Notes: a model not told the origin generated them from the sequence alone. A DNA stretch of 64,000 nucleotides from Streptomyces massasporeus (GCF_014648995.1 NZ_BMSE01000016.1:124001-188000); one strand, 5' to 3'. Numbered from the stretch's first letter, positions 50,501 through 59,140 are shown. Translations and numbers: made by a program.

Positions 50501-51981
50501 CACTCCTGGCCGAAGTGTTCGGGCGCGGCGGCGGTGTGGGCGGTGGCAGCGACACCGCCGTCGGGTGTGGTGTGAGGGTGGGGGACGGACAGGGCCAGCA
50601 GGGCCACGTCGTCGCCGGCTCCGTCGGGCAGCGAGGCCAGCAGGGTGATGCTGTCCTCGACCAGGGAGGTGGCGGTGACGGGCGCGGTGCGCTGGTGGAG
50701 GAAGCCGGTCAGGCCGTCCTCGCCGAGCATGGCGCCCTCGGTGGTGCGGGCCTCGGTCAGCCCGTCGGTGTAGAGGAACAGGCTTTCCCCGGTCCTCAGG
50801 GAGAACGTGGTCTGGGCGAAAGGCGCCTGCGGGAAGGCGCCGACGAGCATGCCGCCCTTGGGGTGTACGGCCCGCACCCAGACGGCGCCGCTGTCGTCGG
50901 GACGGACATGGTAGGCCGGCGGGTGGCCACCGGTGGTGACGGTGACGGTGAAGCCGCCGTCCTCCCTGGGCTCGAGGAGGCCGAAGAGGACGGTGCAGAA
51001 GCGGCGGCCGGCGGTGACGTCGGTGAGCAGCATGGTGTTGAGCGAGCTCAGCACGGTGACGGGGTTGGTGTTGATCTGGGCCGCGGCGCGCAGGGTGTGG
51101 CGGGCCAGGGCGGTGACGGTCGCCGCCTCGGGTCCTTTGCCGCACACGTCACCGAGGAAGAACGCCCACCGGCCGCCGTCGAGGGGGAAGACGTCGTAGA
51201 AGTCGCCGCCCACGTCGTGCATGGAGGCGGTGCGGTAGTGGCAGGCCAGTTCCAGGCCCGGCACCACGGGAAGGGCCGGGGGCAGCAGGGTGCGCTGCAG
51301 GGTGGAGGCGAACGCGGCGATGGCGGCCTTGTCCCGCTCCGCGTTCTCCCGCGCCTCCCGTTCCGCCTCGGCCCGCGCCCGTTCCGCCTCGGCGTGCCGC
51401 CTCTCCGCTTCCCGGCGGGCCTGCTCGTCGCGCAGCGCGCGCAGCGCCGACAGCCGCAACTCCATCTCGTCCAGCACGATTGCGGCGAGATCGGCCAGGG
51501 TGGCAGTGTCCTCCTCGGTGATCGAGCGCGGCCGGGTGTCGAGGACATTGACCGTGCCCAGCCGGTGCCCGTCGGGGGTGATGATCGGAGCGGCGGCGTA
51601 GAAGCGCACGCCCATCTCCCCGGCGACCAGCGGATTGTCCACCGCGATGGGGTCTTTGAGGGTGTCGGGGATGACCATCGTGTCATCGCGCAGGATCGCC
51701 GAGCCGCACAGGCCCGGATCACGGCCGATCTCCGCGACACCCTCCAGGCCGTGGGCGGCCTTGAACCAGATGCGGTCGGTGTCCACGATCGTGACCGTTG
51801 CCACCGGCACGTCGAAGAGGCGGGCGGCCATCGCCGCCACCCGGTCGAACGCCCCGTCGGGCGGAGTGTCGAGGATGTCGTAGCGGCGCACCGCCGCGAT
51901 CCGGGCCGCCTCCGCATCCGGGTCAGGGACCAGCTCGGGGCGGCGCCCGGGAGCCGGGTCGGTGGCCGATGCCTGCTGCAT
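50500..51981 (-). CDS. GAF-domain SpoIIE-type serine phosphatase
   Basis: A 493-aa protein. The N-terminal GAF domain (~30-180) includes 'RRYDILDTPPDGAFDRVAAM' and 'PGLCGSAILRDDTMVIPD'. A long charged coiled coil (~190-240, runs of Ala/Glu/Arg) connects to a PP2C/SpoIIE domain with 'VGGDFYDVFPLDGGRWAFFL', 'GDVCGKGPEAATVTALA' and 'SLFLYTDGLTEARTTEG'. It should dephosphorylate the STAS protein encoded immediately downstream. The ATG at 51981 has GAGAGGAAAG upstream. It is the last gene before attachment-site copy 3. Confidence 0.9.
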   Translation of the reverse strand: MQQASATDPAPGRRPELVPDPDAEAARIAAVRRYDILDTPPDGAFDRVAAMAARLFDVPVATVTIVDTDRIWFKAAHGLEGVAEIGRDPGLCGSAILRDDTMVIPDTLKDPIAVDNPLVAGEMGVRFYAAAPIITPDGHRLGTVNVLDTRPRSITEEDTATLADLAAIVLDEMELRLSALRALRDEQARREAERRHAEAERARAEAEREARENAERDKAAIAAFASTLQRTLLPPALPVVPGLELACHYRTASMHDVGGDFYDVFPLDGGRWAFFLGDVCGKGPEAATVTALARHTLRAAAQINTNPVTVLSSLNTMLLTDVTAGRRFCTVLFGLLEPREDGGFTVTVTTGGHPPAYHVRPDDSGAVWVRAVHPKGGMLVGAFPQAPFAQTTFSLRTGESLFLYTDGLTEARTTEGAMLGEDGLTGFLHQRTAPVTATSLVEDSITLLASLPDGAGDDVALLALSVPHPHTTPDGGVAATAHTAAAPEHFGQE

Positions 51982-52111
51982 TGTCGGCTTTCCTCTCCGT
52001 CGATGGGCTGCCGCCGTGAACGACACGAACCGACGCAGCCTAAGTCGACCACACGTCCGAACGCCAATGCCGTCGTCAGCCGGGCCCACCGGCCCCGCGG
52101 ACTGTTGGGCA

Positions 52112-52130
52112 TGACGCTCGTTTGACGCTC
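52112..52130 (+). repeat. Arm-type repeat, right end of island B
   Basis: TGACGCTCGTTTGACGCTC, identical to 39835-39853 and at the same distance (~78 bp) from the next attachment-site core. Confidence 0.7.
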
Positions 52131-52210
52131 TGGGCGTCCACACACGGGACAGCGAGTCGACGAAGGTGTTCTGACCTGGTCTTTTGTGCGACTCGCGCAG
52201 GCCGACATCA

Positions 52211-52326
52211 TTCCGATGACGTCGCATGTGGAGTGCGTGGCTATGCTTGAGCCCGCGCAAAGGGCATCTGACCTGCTGATTTATCGATACCCCAGGTTGC
52301 GGGCGAGTCGTGCCGACATGTTTCCG
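52211..52326 (+). other. Putative attachment site copy 3
   Basis: TTCCGATGACGTCGCATGTG and the following bases repeat the methyltransferase 3' end through its stop (TGA ~52269). The post-stop segment TGACCTGCTGATTT..., CCCAGGTTGCGGGC and GACATGTTTCCGTAG then repeats almost as in copy 1, ending with TGTTTCCG at 52319-52326. Confidence 0.75.
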
Positions 52327-52394
52327 TAGCAGAGGGGTCGTGGGTCGAGAACGCTCTGACTCAACGCCGTAAGGGATGGGTTCGGGAAATGGCT

Positions 52395-52413
52395 TGACGC
52401 TCGTTCGACGCTG
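52395..52413 (+). repeat. Arm-type repeat, left end of island C
   Basis: TGACGCTCGTTCGACGCTG, two mismatches from the 39835/52112 copies. It lies downstream of copy 3, as 32101 lies downstream of copy 1. Confidence 0.6.
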
Positions 52414-52429
52414 TTCCTGACGAAGCGTG

Positions 52430-52620
52430 AGGTGGTCGTCACCTACACCTACGACCACTCCGCCGAGCCCCGCGGTCCGGCCACCGCGATGACCGACTCC
52501 TCGCCGGCACGTTCAAGGCGTCGTACGACGTCGACGGCGACCTCGTGAAGGAGACTCTGCCCGGCGGCCACACGATGACCCAGACCGCTGGCAAGCCCGG
52601 TCTTGGTGTCCGTCATCTGG
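52430..52620 (+). pseudogene. Rhs/YD-repeat fragment, plus strand
   Basis: 'VVVTYTYDHSAEPRGPATAM' in one frame and 'LAGTFKASYDVDGDLVKETL' with 'PGGHTMTQT' in the next frame are YD-repeat sequence. There is no start, no extended body, and a frameshift near 52495. It is a stranded piece of a YD-repeat gene in the opposite orientation to the neighbouring Rhs remnant. Confidence 0.65.
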
Positions 52621-52711
52621 GCGCTCAGGGCTTCAGGAGTAGGTTCGCGTGCGCGTGCCGCACAGGATCCGGACGGCGTCGCGCCGCCGGTTCCTCGGGC
52701 TTCGTCCTGGT

Positions 52712-53473
52712 TCACCAGTTCCCGTAGTCCTCCACATAGGTGGCGATCAGCTCGAGCAGGGCGTCGGCCCGGTGCCGGTCCTCGCGTTGCTCGCGCAGGG
52801 CCTTGTCGGCGGCCTGGAGGCGGGCCAGGGCGGCCGGTTCACCGTCGACCAGGTCGTCGACCACCGGCACCGTGGTGACCAGGTCCAGGCATTCGGTGAG
52901 CAGGCGGCGGGTGTCCGGGACGGGCGGAGCAGGGTCGGGGGCGGCGAAGTTGGTGGTCAGGTAGCGCGCGGGGTCGGTGAGGCTCCAGCCGACGACGGTG
53001 CCGTGCTGGACGAGGAGCGCCACGTCGGGGGCGATGCCGATGCGGGCATCCAGTGGTTCGTCGAGGACGTCGAGGTCGCGCAGGCAGGTCAGCACGGCAT
53101 CGCCGGGAGCGCGGCACAGCACCGTGCACATCTCGTGCCGGAAGTCCTTGACCTCGTCCGCGCGGAGCCCGCCCGGGCGTACTTCGGGCTGGACGGGAAT
53201 GCGGGCCGAGTCCTCGGCTGAGGCGGACTCTTCCGGAATTCGGAATGCAGCCCCGACCAACTGTCGGTCGCTCGGGGCGAAGCGGAAAACGTCGGGGAGG
53301 TCCCACAGCAGGTCCTGGCTGCCGAACGTCGCCGCGAGGAACTTCTCCCGTTCCACCCGGTCCGCATAGGGGGAAACGATCAGAGAAGTACCGTGGAGAC
53401 GGGGAACGAGGTCGAGCGGCTCGTCCGTCACCGACGCGGACCCGCCGCCGTCGAACTTCAGTTTCGTCGTCAT
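52712..53473 (-). CDS. Hypothetical protein, probable immunity partner of a decayed Rhs toxin
   Basis: A 253-aa protein: 'MTTKLKFDGGGSASVTDEPL', 'DLLWDLPDVFRFAPSDRQLV', 'CTVLCRAPGDAVLTCLRDLD' and 'YVEDYGNW' at the end. It has two cysteines and no membrane segment. The ATG overlaps the TAA stop of the Rhs-tip remnant upstream (TAATG), the arrangement seen for toxin and immunity genes, and it is intact whereas the toxin is broken. I do not recognise the family. The immunity role rests on context. Confidence 0.6.
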   Translation of the reverse strand: MTTKLKFDGGGSASVTDEPLDLVPRLHGTSLIVSPYADRVEREKFLAATFGSQDLLWDLPDVFRFAPSDRQLVGAAFRIPEESASAEDSARIPVQPEVRPGGLRADEVKDFRHEMCTVLCRAPGDAVLTCLRDLDVLDEPLDARIGIAPDVALLVQHGTVVGWSLTDPARYLTTNFAAPDPAPPVPDTRRLLTECLDLVTTVPVVDDLVDGEPAALARLQAADKALREQREDRHRADALLELIATYVEDYGNW

Positions 53474-53474
53474 T

Positions 53475-54715
53475 ACTGCCTCATCTTGATCTGTACCGCG
53501 GGAGGCTGGAAGCGGCCGTCCTTGGCGGGAATCCTGCCGTTCAGGATGTCCTCGTGCGTCACCGGGCGCCGGGGTCCGTGGGTTTCCCGCCGAGCGCTGT
53601 GGCCCTGGACTCGCCCTTGACGCCCGAGGGACCCTGCGCCGTGATGGCCTGGCCTTCCGCTGCCGGGCGATGTTGTGGGTGCGCTGTTCGCGGCCGGTCT
53701 TCAGCCGTGCGGCACGCTCCGACACCTGGTCAGAGGTCTGCCGCCCGAGCCGGTCCAGCCGCTGGGTGAAGTGCCCTGCGAGCTGCCGGATCTCGGCCTG
53801 CTCGGCGCGGCCGACGTTCCTGCCGCGTCCGGGGCGCCGGGCCCTGAAGTAGGTCGGCGCGGGTGCCGACGGCCTGGCAGAGGATGCCTGCGTCCACTCG
53901 TCGTTTGGATCCCGCCGGAAGGTTCCGGTGGCCGCTCTCCAGCTGCGCGCGAACCAGGTAGTGGCTCCGACGTTGGAAGACCGACTCTCACGCCGTGCGC
54001 CGTGGGGGTCGGGGTCTTTCAAACGGGATACGCCGTATGGATATGGCCGTCGCGGATGACGACTTCCACGTCTCTGGTCTCCCGCCCGCTGCCGTTGATG
54101 CCCACGGGCTCGCCGTGTTCGAAGCGGTGCAGATGGCTGTCCTGCCCGGCCCTGGCACGTGGGTTGGGGGTAGCAGGGGTGCCGTCGACGCCCTCCCGGA
54201 GCCGTCGGCCCAGGACGAAGTCGTCGCCCTCCCAGAAGAAGCCCTACCGCCCAGTGGCGCGGTGACTGAGTCGGGCAGTCCCAGTGGCCCCGGGTGGACG
54301 CGGTGGGTCGCTCCCAGGGAGTTGGTGACGCCGAGCAGGCCACCGGAGGGTTCATAGGTGTAGGTGGTGACGGCACCGTCGGCGTCGACGGTCGCTGTCG
54401 GGTGGCCGTGCTCGTCGTACGCGTAGCCACGCCTGCCGCCGTTCGGCAGAGTGATCGACAGGGGACGGTCGGAGGAGTCGTACGCGCAGGTGGTGGCCGT
54501 GCCGTCGGGGCGGATCACGGAGATGAGGTTGCCGCGCTCGTCGTAGCCGAAACGGGACGTATGGCCCAGCGGATTCGTGCGCGAGAGCAGCCGGTTGTAC
54601 GCATCCCACTCGGCGTGGGTGGTATTGCCGAGCGGGTCGGTCTGGGCGACGACCTGTCGGCGCTCGTTGTACCGGTAGGTCGTGGTGTGGCCCAGCGAGT
54701 CGGTGTAGACAAGGC
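53475..54715 (-). pseudogene. Decayed Rhs/YD-repeat toxin gene
   Basis: From ~54715 leftward one frame gives good YD repeats ('YTDSLGHTTTYRYNERRQVV', 'TSRFGYDERGNLISVIRPDG', 'AVTTYTYEPSGGLLGVTNSL'). It then breaks into short frames. The 3' part shows a tip split between frames: 'LGGKPTDPGAR' runs into a stop, while the overlapping frame carries 'DILNGRIPAKDGRFQPPAVQ' and ends at TAA 53472-53474. There is no start codon or N-terminal region. The downstream immunity-type gene is intact. Confidence 0.75.
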
Positions 54716-54765
54716 ACGTACGCCTCAGCAAAGTTGCTTGATCTCCTGCTCGTAGGCTCGGGGGC

Positions 54766-55950
54766 GTGAGCCCCAACGGAGAGACGCCCGGCGACAGCCC
54801 TTCCGATCGCCATCGCCGGGAGCGGCCCGGGCCGGAGTCGCAGCATCTGGCTGAGCTCGGACCGGAAGGAACGTACGAAGCGGCGCAGCGGCTGTGCCGG
54901 ACGGCGGCCGGCGACGGGCCCCGGGCAGCCTCCGTGGCGCGGACCGTCGGACGGATCGCCGAGACCCTCGCCGACACGCGTTCGCGGGACTGTGTGACGT
55001 TCGCTGTGGACCTCGTGAGTCGACTGCTGCCCGAAGGGGCCATGTCCCCCTGCGAGAGCGATCGACTGCTGCGTTCCGTGGCCGCGAAGCTGGTCAAGGC
55101 TCAGCATCTGCGCGACATCGAGCCTCTCTTCGGCGAGTTGCCGGACGGACTCCTGGGTCCGGCGGTCGAGCTGCGCGCCTGTCTCCTCGGAGAGCTGGCG
55201 CTGATCGGCTCGGGGACCGGTCGGCGCTCCCTGGACGCGTACGCCGAGAAGCTGCGTGAGCTGGGGCACCCGCTGGCCCGGCTGCCCAGGACGCGACTGG
55301 ACGTGGAGCACCGGTTCACCGTTCGGGTCCGGGGACTGGGGTCGATCAAGACCACGAAGCAGCTCCGGTCGCGTTTCCCGGAGGCTCCCTCGACCGACGG
55401 CGGTGCGGTCGCCGGTCGCGGTGCCGGGGACGCTCGGGACGAGGGACGGGCGAACGCGGCTGCCCGGCCGTTCCGGGCCGGCGGATGGGCCCGTGAGCCC
55501 GAGGCGCGGTTCTTCACGCTGGCGAGCCCGCTCAGCCCCGACGACTTCGGCATCTCCTTCCTCAAGGAACTGCCCTTGGGCTGCCTAGAGGGCGAGGGCA
55601 GCCGCCGGGGAAGCGCGCTCGCCTGCGCGACGACACCCGACGACGTTCTCAACGAACTCTTCTCGGCTTCGTACGTCGGCGGAGTGAACGGCCACGGGCA
55701 GGGCGCTGCGTACGCGCGGCTGTACGCCTGGGAGAGTCTCTACGCGCTCATGGGGTTGCCCGGCGGGGTGCCTCTCCTGGAAGCCGTGCGGCGCGCGGCG
55801 GATCACCGGTGGCTGCGGTTCATGGCGTTCACGGACTGGTTCCACCACGACACCTCGGACGTGGCCTTCGCCGTACTCGATCCGACCCGGACCCGGGTCG
55901 CCGTCCTGGCAGCGACGGATACCGACGTCGACCGCGACGTTCTCGGGTAA
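54766..55950 (+). CDS. DUF6183-like conserved hypothetical protein
   Basis: A 394-aa Streptomyces protein. The N-terminal ~200 residues are helical ('SVARTVGRIAETLADTRSRD', 'CESDRLLRSVAAKLVKAQHL'). The C-terminal half has 'VGGVNGHGQGAAYARLYAWE', 'FMAFTDWFHHDTSDVAFAVL' and 'RVAVLAATDTD', which I associate with DUF6183. The GTG start at 54766 has a -10-like TAGGCT eight bases upstream, so the transcript may be leaderless. No catalytic motif is recognised. It marks the return to ordinary sequence after the Rhs islands. Confidence 0.65.
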   Translation: MSPNGETPGDSPSDRHRRERPGPESQHLAELGPEGTYEAAQRLCRTAAGDGPRAASVARTVGRIAETLADTRSRDCVTFAVDLVSRLLPEGAMSPCESDRLLRSVAAKLVKAQHLRDIEPLFGELPDGLLGPAVELRACLLGELALIGSGTGRRSLDAYAEKLRELGHPLARLPRTRLDVEHRFTVRVRGLGSIKTTKQLRSRFPEAPSTDGGAVAGRGAGDARDEGRANAAARPFRAGGWAREPEARFFTLASPLSPDDFGISFLKELPLGCLEGEGSRRGSALACATTPDDVLNELFSASYVGGVNGHGQGAAYARLYAWESLYALMGLPGGVPLLEAVRRAADHRWLRFMAFTDWFHHDTSDVAFAVLDPTRTRVAVLAATDTDVDRDVLG

Positions 55951-55977
55951 CGGAACCCCCTGCCGGTCCGGCCCGGC

Positions 55978-56271
55978 TCATCCGGAGCCGGGCCGCTGCC
56001 GACCTGCGCGGCGGATGCGGATGGGCCCGCGGGCCTCGGTCTCCGTGACGGGCCGGCCGGACCGGGTCACCTCGACCTTGCCGGCCGTCACCAGACGCCA
56101 GGCCGCTCGCCGGGCCGGTTCCATCAAAGCGCGCCAGCCCTCGTCGTCACCTTCGTAGGCCTCGCGGGCGGCGTCGGACGGACAGATCGAAGACGTGGCC
56201 GCACGCCGCTCCAGCAGGTTCATGATGACCTGCTCCAGTCGCCGGGTGAGCTGCCGCTCCGTCTCCGTCAC
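55978..56271 (-). CDS. DUF3253 domain protein
   Basis: A 97-aa protein: 'MNLLERRAATSSICPSDAAR' followed by 'WRALMEPARRAAWRLVTAGK' and 'VEVTRSGRPV' make the winged-helix-like DUF3253 pattern. It is chosen to start at GTG 56271 ('VTETERQLTRRLEQVI'). The RBS is weak and an internal ATG is possible. The upstream frame reads through into an ABC-transporter remnant, so the gene may have been fused to it or now depend on its promoter. Confidence 0.72.
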   Translation of the reverse strand: MTETERQLTRRLEQVIMNLLERRAATSSICPSDAAREAYEGDDEGWRALMEPARRAAWRLVTAGKVEVTRSGRPVTETEARGPIRIRRAGRQRPGSG

Positions 56272-57001
56272 GCCATCCAGTGTGCACCGCTCGACGGGCG
56301 GACGACGCTCGCCCACCCCGGGAACGTCAGGCGGAGTCGCCGCCTCCGCCCCGGCGCCGGGGGCCGGCGCCAGCATCAGCGCGCCGGTCACCAGCATCAG
56401 CACGCCCGTCACCGCGCGGCCCGCCGTCATGGTCCGGGCATCCAGGTCCGCCTCGCGCAGCGCCTCCGTCGGGCGGACCCGGGCGGCTCGCCGCGAGGCG
56501 GCCAGGGTCCCCAGCACGGCCATGAACAGGCCGCCGGCCTCCGCGAGCCGGCCGCTGTACCGGCCCAGGGAACCGGTCGGCTCGTCGGCGAAGACGATCT
56601 CCGGCTCGGCCACCAGCGTCCGCGCGATCGCGACCCGCTGCTGCTGGCCGCCGGACAACTGCGCGGGCCGGCGGTCGGCCTTGTCCGCCAGACCCACCTC
56701 GCCCAGCGCCACCATGACCCGGTCCCGCTTCACCGGCCGGCGCCGCAGCCGCAGCGGCAGGGCCACGTTCTCGAACTGCCACGCCGAGAGCAAGGGCGAC
56801 GAACCTACCGGCGAACAGGCCGGCCGCGCAGTTCAGCAGCGTCGTCTTGCCGGATCCGGACGGCCCCATCGCAGCGGTCAGTGCCCGCTGCGAAAAGCCG
56901 AGACTGACCTCGCGCAGCACCGGCACGCTGCCTGCGGCGCCCGGGTAGCTCTTGGAGACGGCGGACAGCTGGACGGCCGGCAGTTGGATGCCGGTGAGCA
57001 A
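56272..57001 (-). pseudogene. ABC exporter ATPase/permease remnant (MacB/LolD type)
   Basis: One frame carries 'GIQLPAVQLSAVSKSYPGAA' and Walker A 'MGPSGSGKTTLLNCAAGLFA', then breaks. Another continues with 'MLSAWQFENVALPLRLRRRP', signature 'RPAQLSGGQQQRVAIARTLV' and Walker B 'EPEIVFADEPTGSLGR'. That runs without an H-loop into a permease piece, 'LFMAVLGTLAASRRAARVRP', and then into the DUF3253 gene. The Q-loop region and most of the permease are deleted. It is non-functional as an exporter. Confidence 0.75.
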
Positions 57002-57154
57002 GGGACATGCTTCCAGTCCAGCAGCACGGGCCGCCCGGGTCAGTGGAGCTGCGGGGAGTCCTGGGGGTGGGTTTTCCCTACCGTCCGCCGAGGCCGGCGG
57101 CCGATTAGAGTGACCGGCGGACCAGCCCGCGCACGGCCCCGGAGGATACGCACC

Positions 57155-58432
57155 ATGACCGTCGCCGTCTGGGAGGCCCTGCGAGAACGCCCCCTGCGTT
57201 TCGCCCTCTCCCTCTGGCCGCTGCGGTGCTGGGCGTTCCTGCTGAGTGGCACGGTCGTGGGCTTCTTCGCCCTGCTCCTGCTGACGGTCCTCCTCTTCGT
57301 GGGGGTGGGACTGTCCGTCGTGGGCGTCGGGGTGCTCGTCCTCATGGGAGTCGCCGTGCTGGGCATTCCCGTCGCCGCGCTGGAGCGGCACCGGTTACGG
57401 CTCGTCGAACCGGAACCTCTCCTCGACCCCCACGGTTCGCTCCCCGGCACGGGCGCCTGGCCCTGGCTGCGCACCCGGCTGCGCGAGCGGGCCACCTGGC
57501 GGGAACTGGGATACACCCTCGCCCTGGGCGTGGTCTTCACGGCCACGGGGATCGGCTTCGCCGCCCTGCTGGGCCTGTCGGTGCTGCTGACGGCGACACC
57601 GGTCATCGTGTGGGCGATCGCCCCCGACACCGTGATGCTGGTGCCCGGCCGGCCCATCTCCGACCCCGTCGCGGCCCTGCCCGGCAGCGCCGCGGGCCTG
57701 CTCGGACTGCTCGTCTGCGCCTACGTGGGCGGACTCCTCGCCGGCGCTCAGGTGTGGGTCGCCCAGTCCCTGCTGTCGGCGCGGGACGAGGACTTGAGCA
57801 CTCGGGTCATCGAACTCACCCGTTCCCGCGCCCGGTTGGTCGACGCGTTCGAAGCGGAGCGACGACGCATCGAACGCGATCTGCACGATGGCGCCCAGCA
57901 GCAACTCGTGGCGCTCAGCATGACGTTGGGACTGGCCGAACTGGAGCTGCGAGGCCAGGACTCGCCGGCCACCCCCCTCATCGCCCGCGCCCGAGGCGAG
58001 GCCCGTCAGGCACTGGACCAGCTGCGTTCCCTGGTGCGCGGCATCCACCCCCAGGTCCTCACCGACCACGGACTGCCGGCCGCCGTGTCCGAACTGGCCC
58101 TGCGCAACCCGATCCCGGTGACCGTGGAGATGCACCTGCCGGACCGGTTGCCGTCGGCGGTCGAGACGACGGCCTACTTCACCGTCACCGAGGCGCTGAC
58201 GAACGCCTCCAAGCACAGCGGCGCCGACCAGGTCAGCGTCGTCGGCCGACTGCGCGACGGAAAACTGGTCCTGCTCATCACCGACAACGGGCACGGCGGC
58301 GCGGACCCGGCAGCCGGAGCCGGACTGCAAGGATTGGCGGACCGTGTGGCCATTCTCAAAGGGAGACTCGTCGTGACCAGTCCCGTCGGCGGACCGACCC
58401 AACTGCGGGTGGAGGTGCCGTGCTCCGCGTAG
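57155..58432 (+). CDS. NarL-type sensor histidine kinase
   Basis: A 425-aa membrane kinase of the HisKA_3 family. The N-terminal sensor has paired helices ('LRCWAFLLSGTVVGFFALLL', 'VGVGVLVLMGVAVLGIPVAA', and two more around residues 135-205) in the DUF1707/'sensor domain' style. The phospho-acceptor motif is 'RIERDLHDGAQQQLVALSMT'. The HATPase has 'TVTEALTNASKHSGADQVSV' and 'ITDNGHGGADPAAGAGLQGL'. Few residues are extracytoplasmic, suggesting intramembrane sensing. It overlaps the response regulator by 13 nt. Confidence 0.92.
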   Translation: MTVAVWEALRERPLRFALSLWPLRCWAFLLSGTVVGFFALLLLTVLLFVGVGLSVVGVGVLVLMGVAVLGIPVAALERHRLRLVEPEPLLDPHGSLPGTGAWPWLRTRLRERATWRELGYTLALGVVFTATGIGFAALLGLSVLLTATPVIVWAIAPDTVMLVPGRPISDPVAALPGSAAGLLGLLVCAYVGGLLAGAQVWVAQSLLSARDEDLSTRVIELTRSRARLVDAFEAERRRIERDLHDGAQQQLVALSMTLGLAELELRGQDSPATPLIARARGEARQALDQLRSLVRGIHPQVLTDHGLPAAVSELALRNPIPVTVEMHLPDRLPSAVETTAYFTVTEALTNASKHSGADQVSVVGRLRDGKLVLLITDNGHGGADPAAGAGLQGLADRVAILKGRLVVTSPVGGPTQLRVEVPCSA

Positions 58433-59088
58433 TGCTCGCCGAGGACGCCGTCCTGCTGCGCGCCGGTCTGGTGGAGGTGCTGTCCCGAGTCGGACATGTG
58501 GTGACCGCAGCCGTCGGGGACGCCGGAGAACTGGCGCGCGCCGTGGACGCCGACCGGCCGGACGTGGTCATCACCGATGTGCGGATGCCGCCCGGCTTCC
58601 GCGACGAAGGGCTGAAGGCGGCACTGGAACTGCGCGGCCGGCACCCGGGCCTGCCGGTCGTGGTGCTGTCGCAGTACGTCGCCACGGCCTACGCGACGCA
58701 GTTGTTCAGCGGGGCTTCGTCGGCCGAGGGCGGACTCGGCTACCTGCTGAAGGACCGGGTCGGGGAGGTCACCGACTTCCTCGACGCGCTGGACCGCGTG
58801 GCGGGCGGGCAGACCGTGATCGACCCGGAGGTGGTCCGGGTGCTGCTCCAGCAGCGGACCGCCGACGAACCGCTGCAGCGCCTCACGCCCCGCGAGCGGG
58901 AGGTGCTGGCTCTCATGGCGGAGGGGCTCAACAACCAGGCGATCGCGCAGCGGCTCACCATCACGGAGGCATCGGTGGTCAAGCACTCGAGCAACATCTT
59001 CATGAAGCTGGATCTCGACCCGGCCGAGGGAAACCGGCGGGTCCTGGCGGTCCTCGCCCACCTCCGCCGGGAGGCCCCGCAGGTCTGA
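58420..59088 (+). CDS. LuxR/NarL-family response regulator
   Basis: A 222-aa regulator. The receiver domain begins 'VLRVVLAEDAVLLRAGLVEV' with the phospho-acceptor Asp in 'RPDVVITDVRMPPGFRDEGL' and the switch Lys in 'GYLLKDRVGEV'. The C-terminal LuxR helix-turn-helix is 'LTPREREVLALMAEGLNNQA' followed by 'IAQRLTITEASVVKHSSNIF'. GTG 58420 has GGAGGTG upstream and overlaps the kinase gene. Kinases of this type in Streptomyces often sit beside ABC exporters; here the adjacent exporter is a pseudogene. Confidence 0.92.
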   Translation: MLRVVLAEDAVLLRAGLVEVLSRVGHVVTAAVGDAGELARAVDADRPDVVITDVRMPPGFRDEGLKAALELRGRHPGLPVVVLSQYVATAYATQLFSGASSAEGGLGYLLKDRVGEVTDFLDALDRVAGGQTVIDPEVVRVLLQQRTADEPLQRLTPREREVLALMAEGLNNQAIAQRLTITEASVVKHSSNIFMKLDLDPAEGNRRVLAVLAHLRREAPQV

Positions 59089-59109
59089 CCGGGGCACCGA
59101 CGGCTGCCG

Positions 59110-59140
59110 GGGGAGGGCCGGAGCCGTGTCAGCCCTCCCC
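59110..59140. terminator. Convergent terminator hairpin
   Basis: GGGGAGGGC (59110-59118) and GCCCTCCCC (59132-59140) form a 9-bp stem that overlaps the last codons of the GT4 gene. Confidence 0.5.

Noticed and set aside
50431..52125. 564-codon plus-strand frame opposite the GAF-phosphatase
   Set aside because: Antisense shadow; the minus-strand gene has complete GAF and SpoIIE motifs.
31978..52210. Integrase or transposase gene within the islands
   Set aside because: Every frame of gene size was inspected for tyrosine or serine recombinase and DDE motifs and none was found. Mobility can only be inferred from the repeats.
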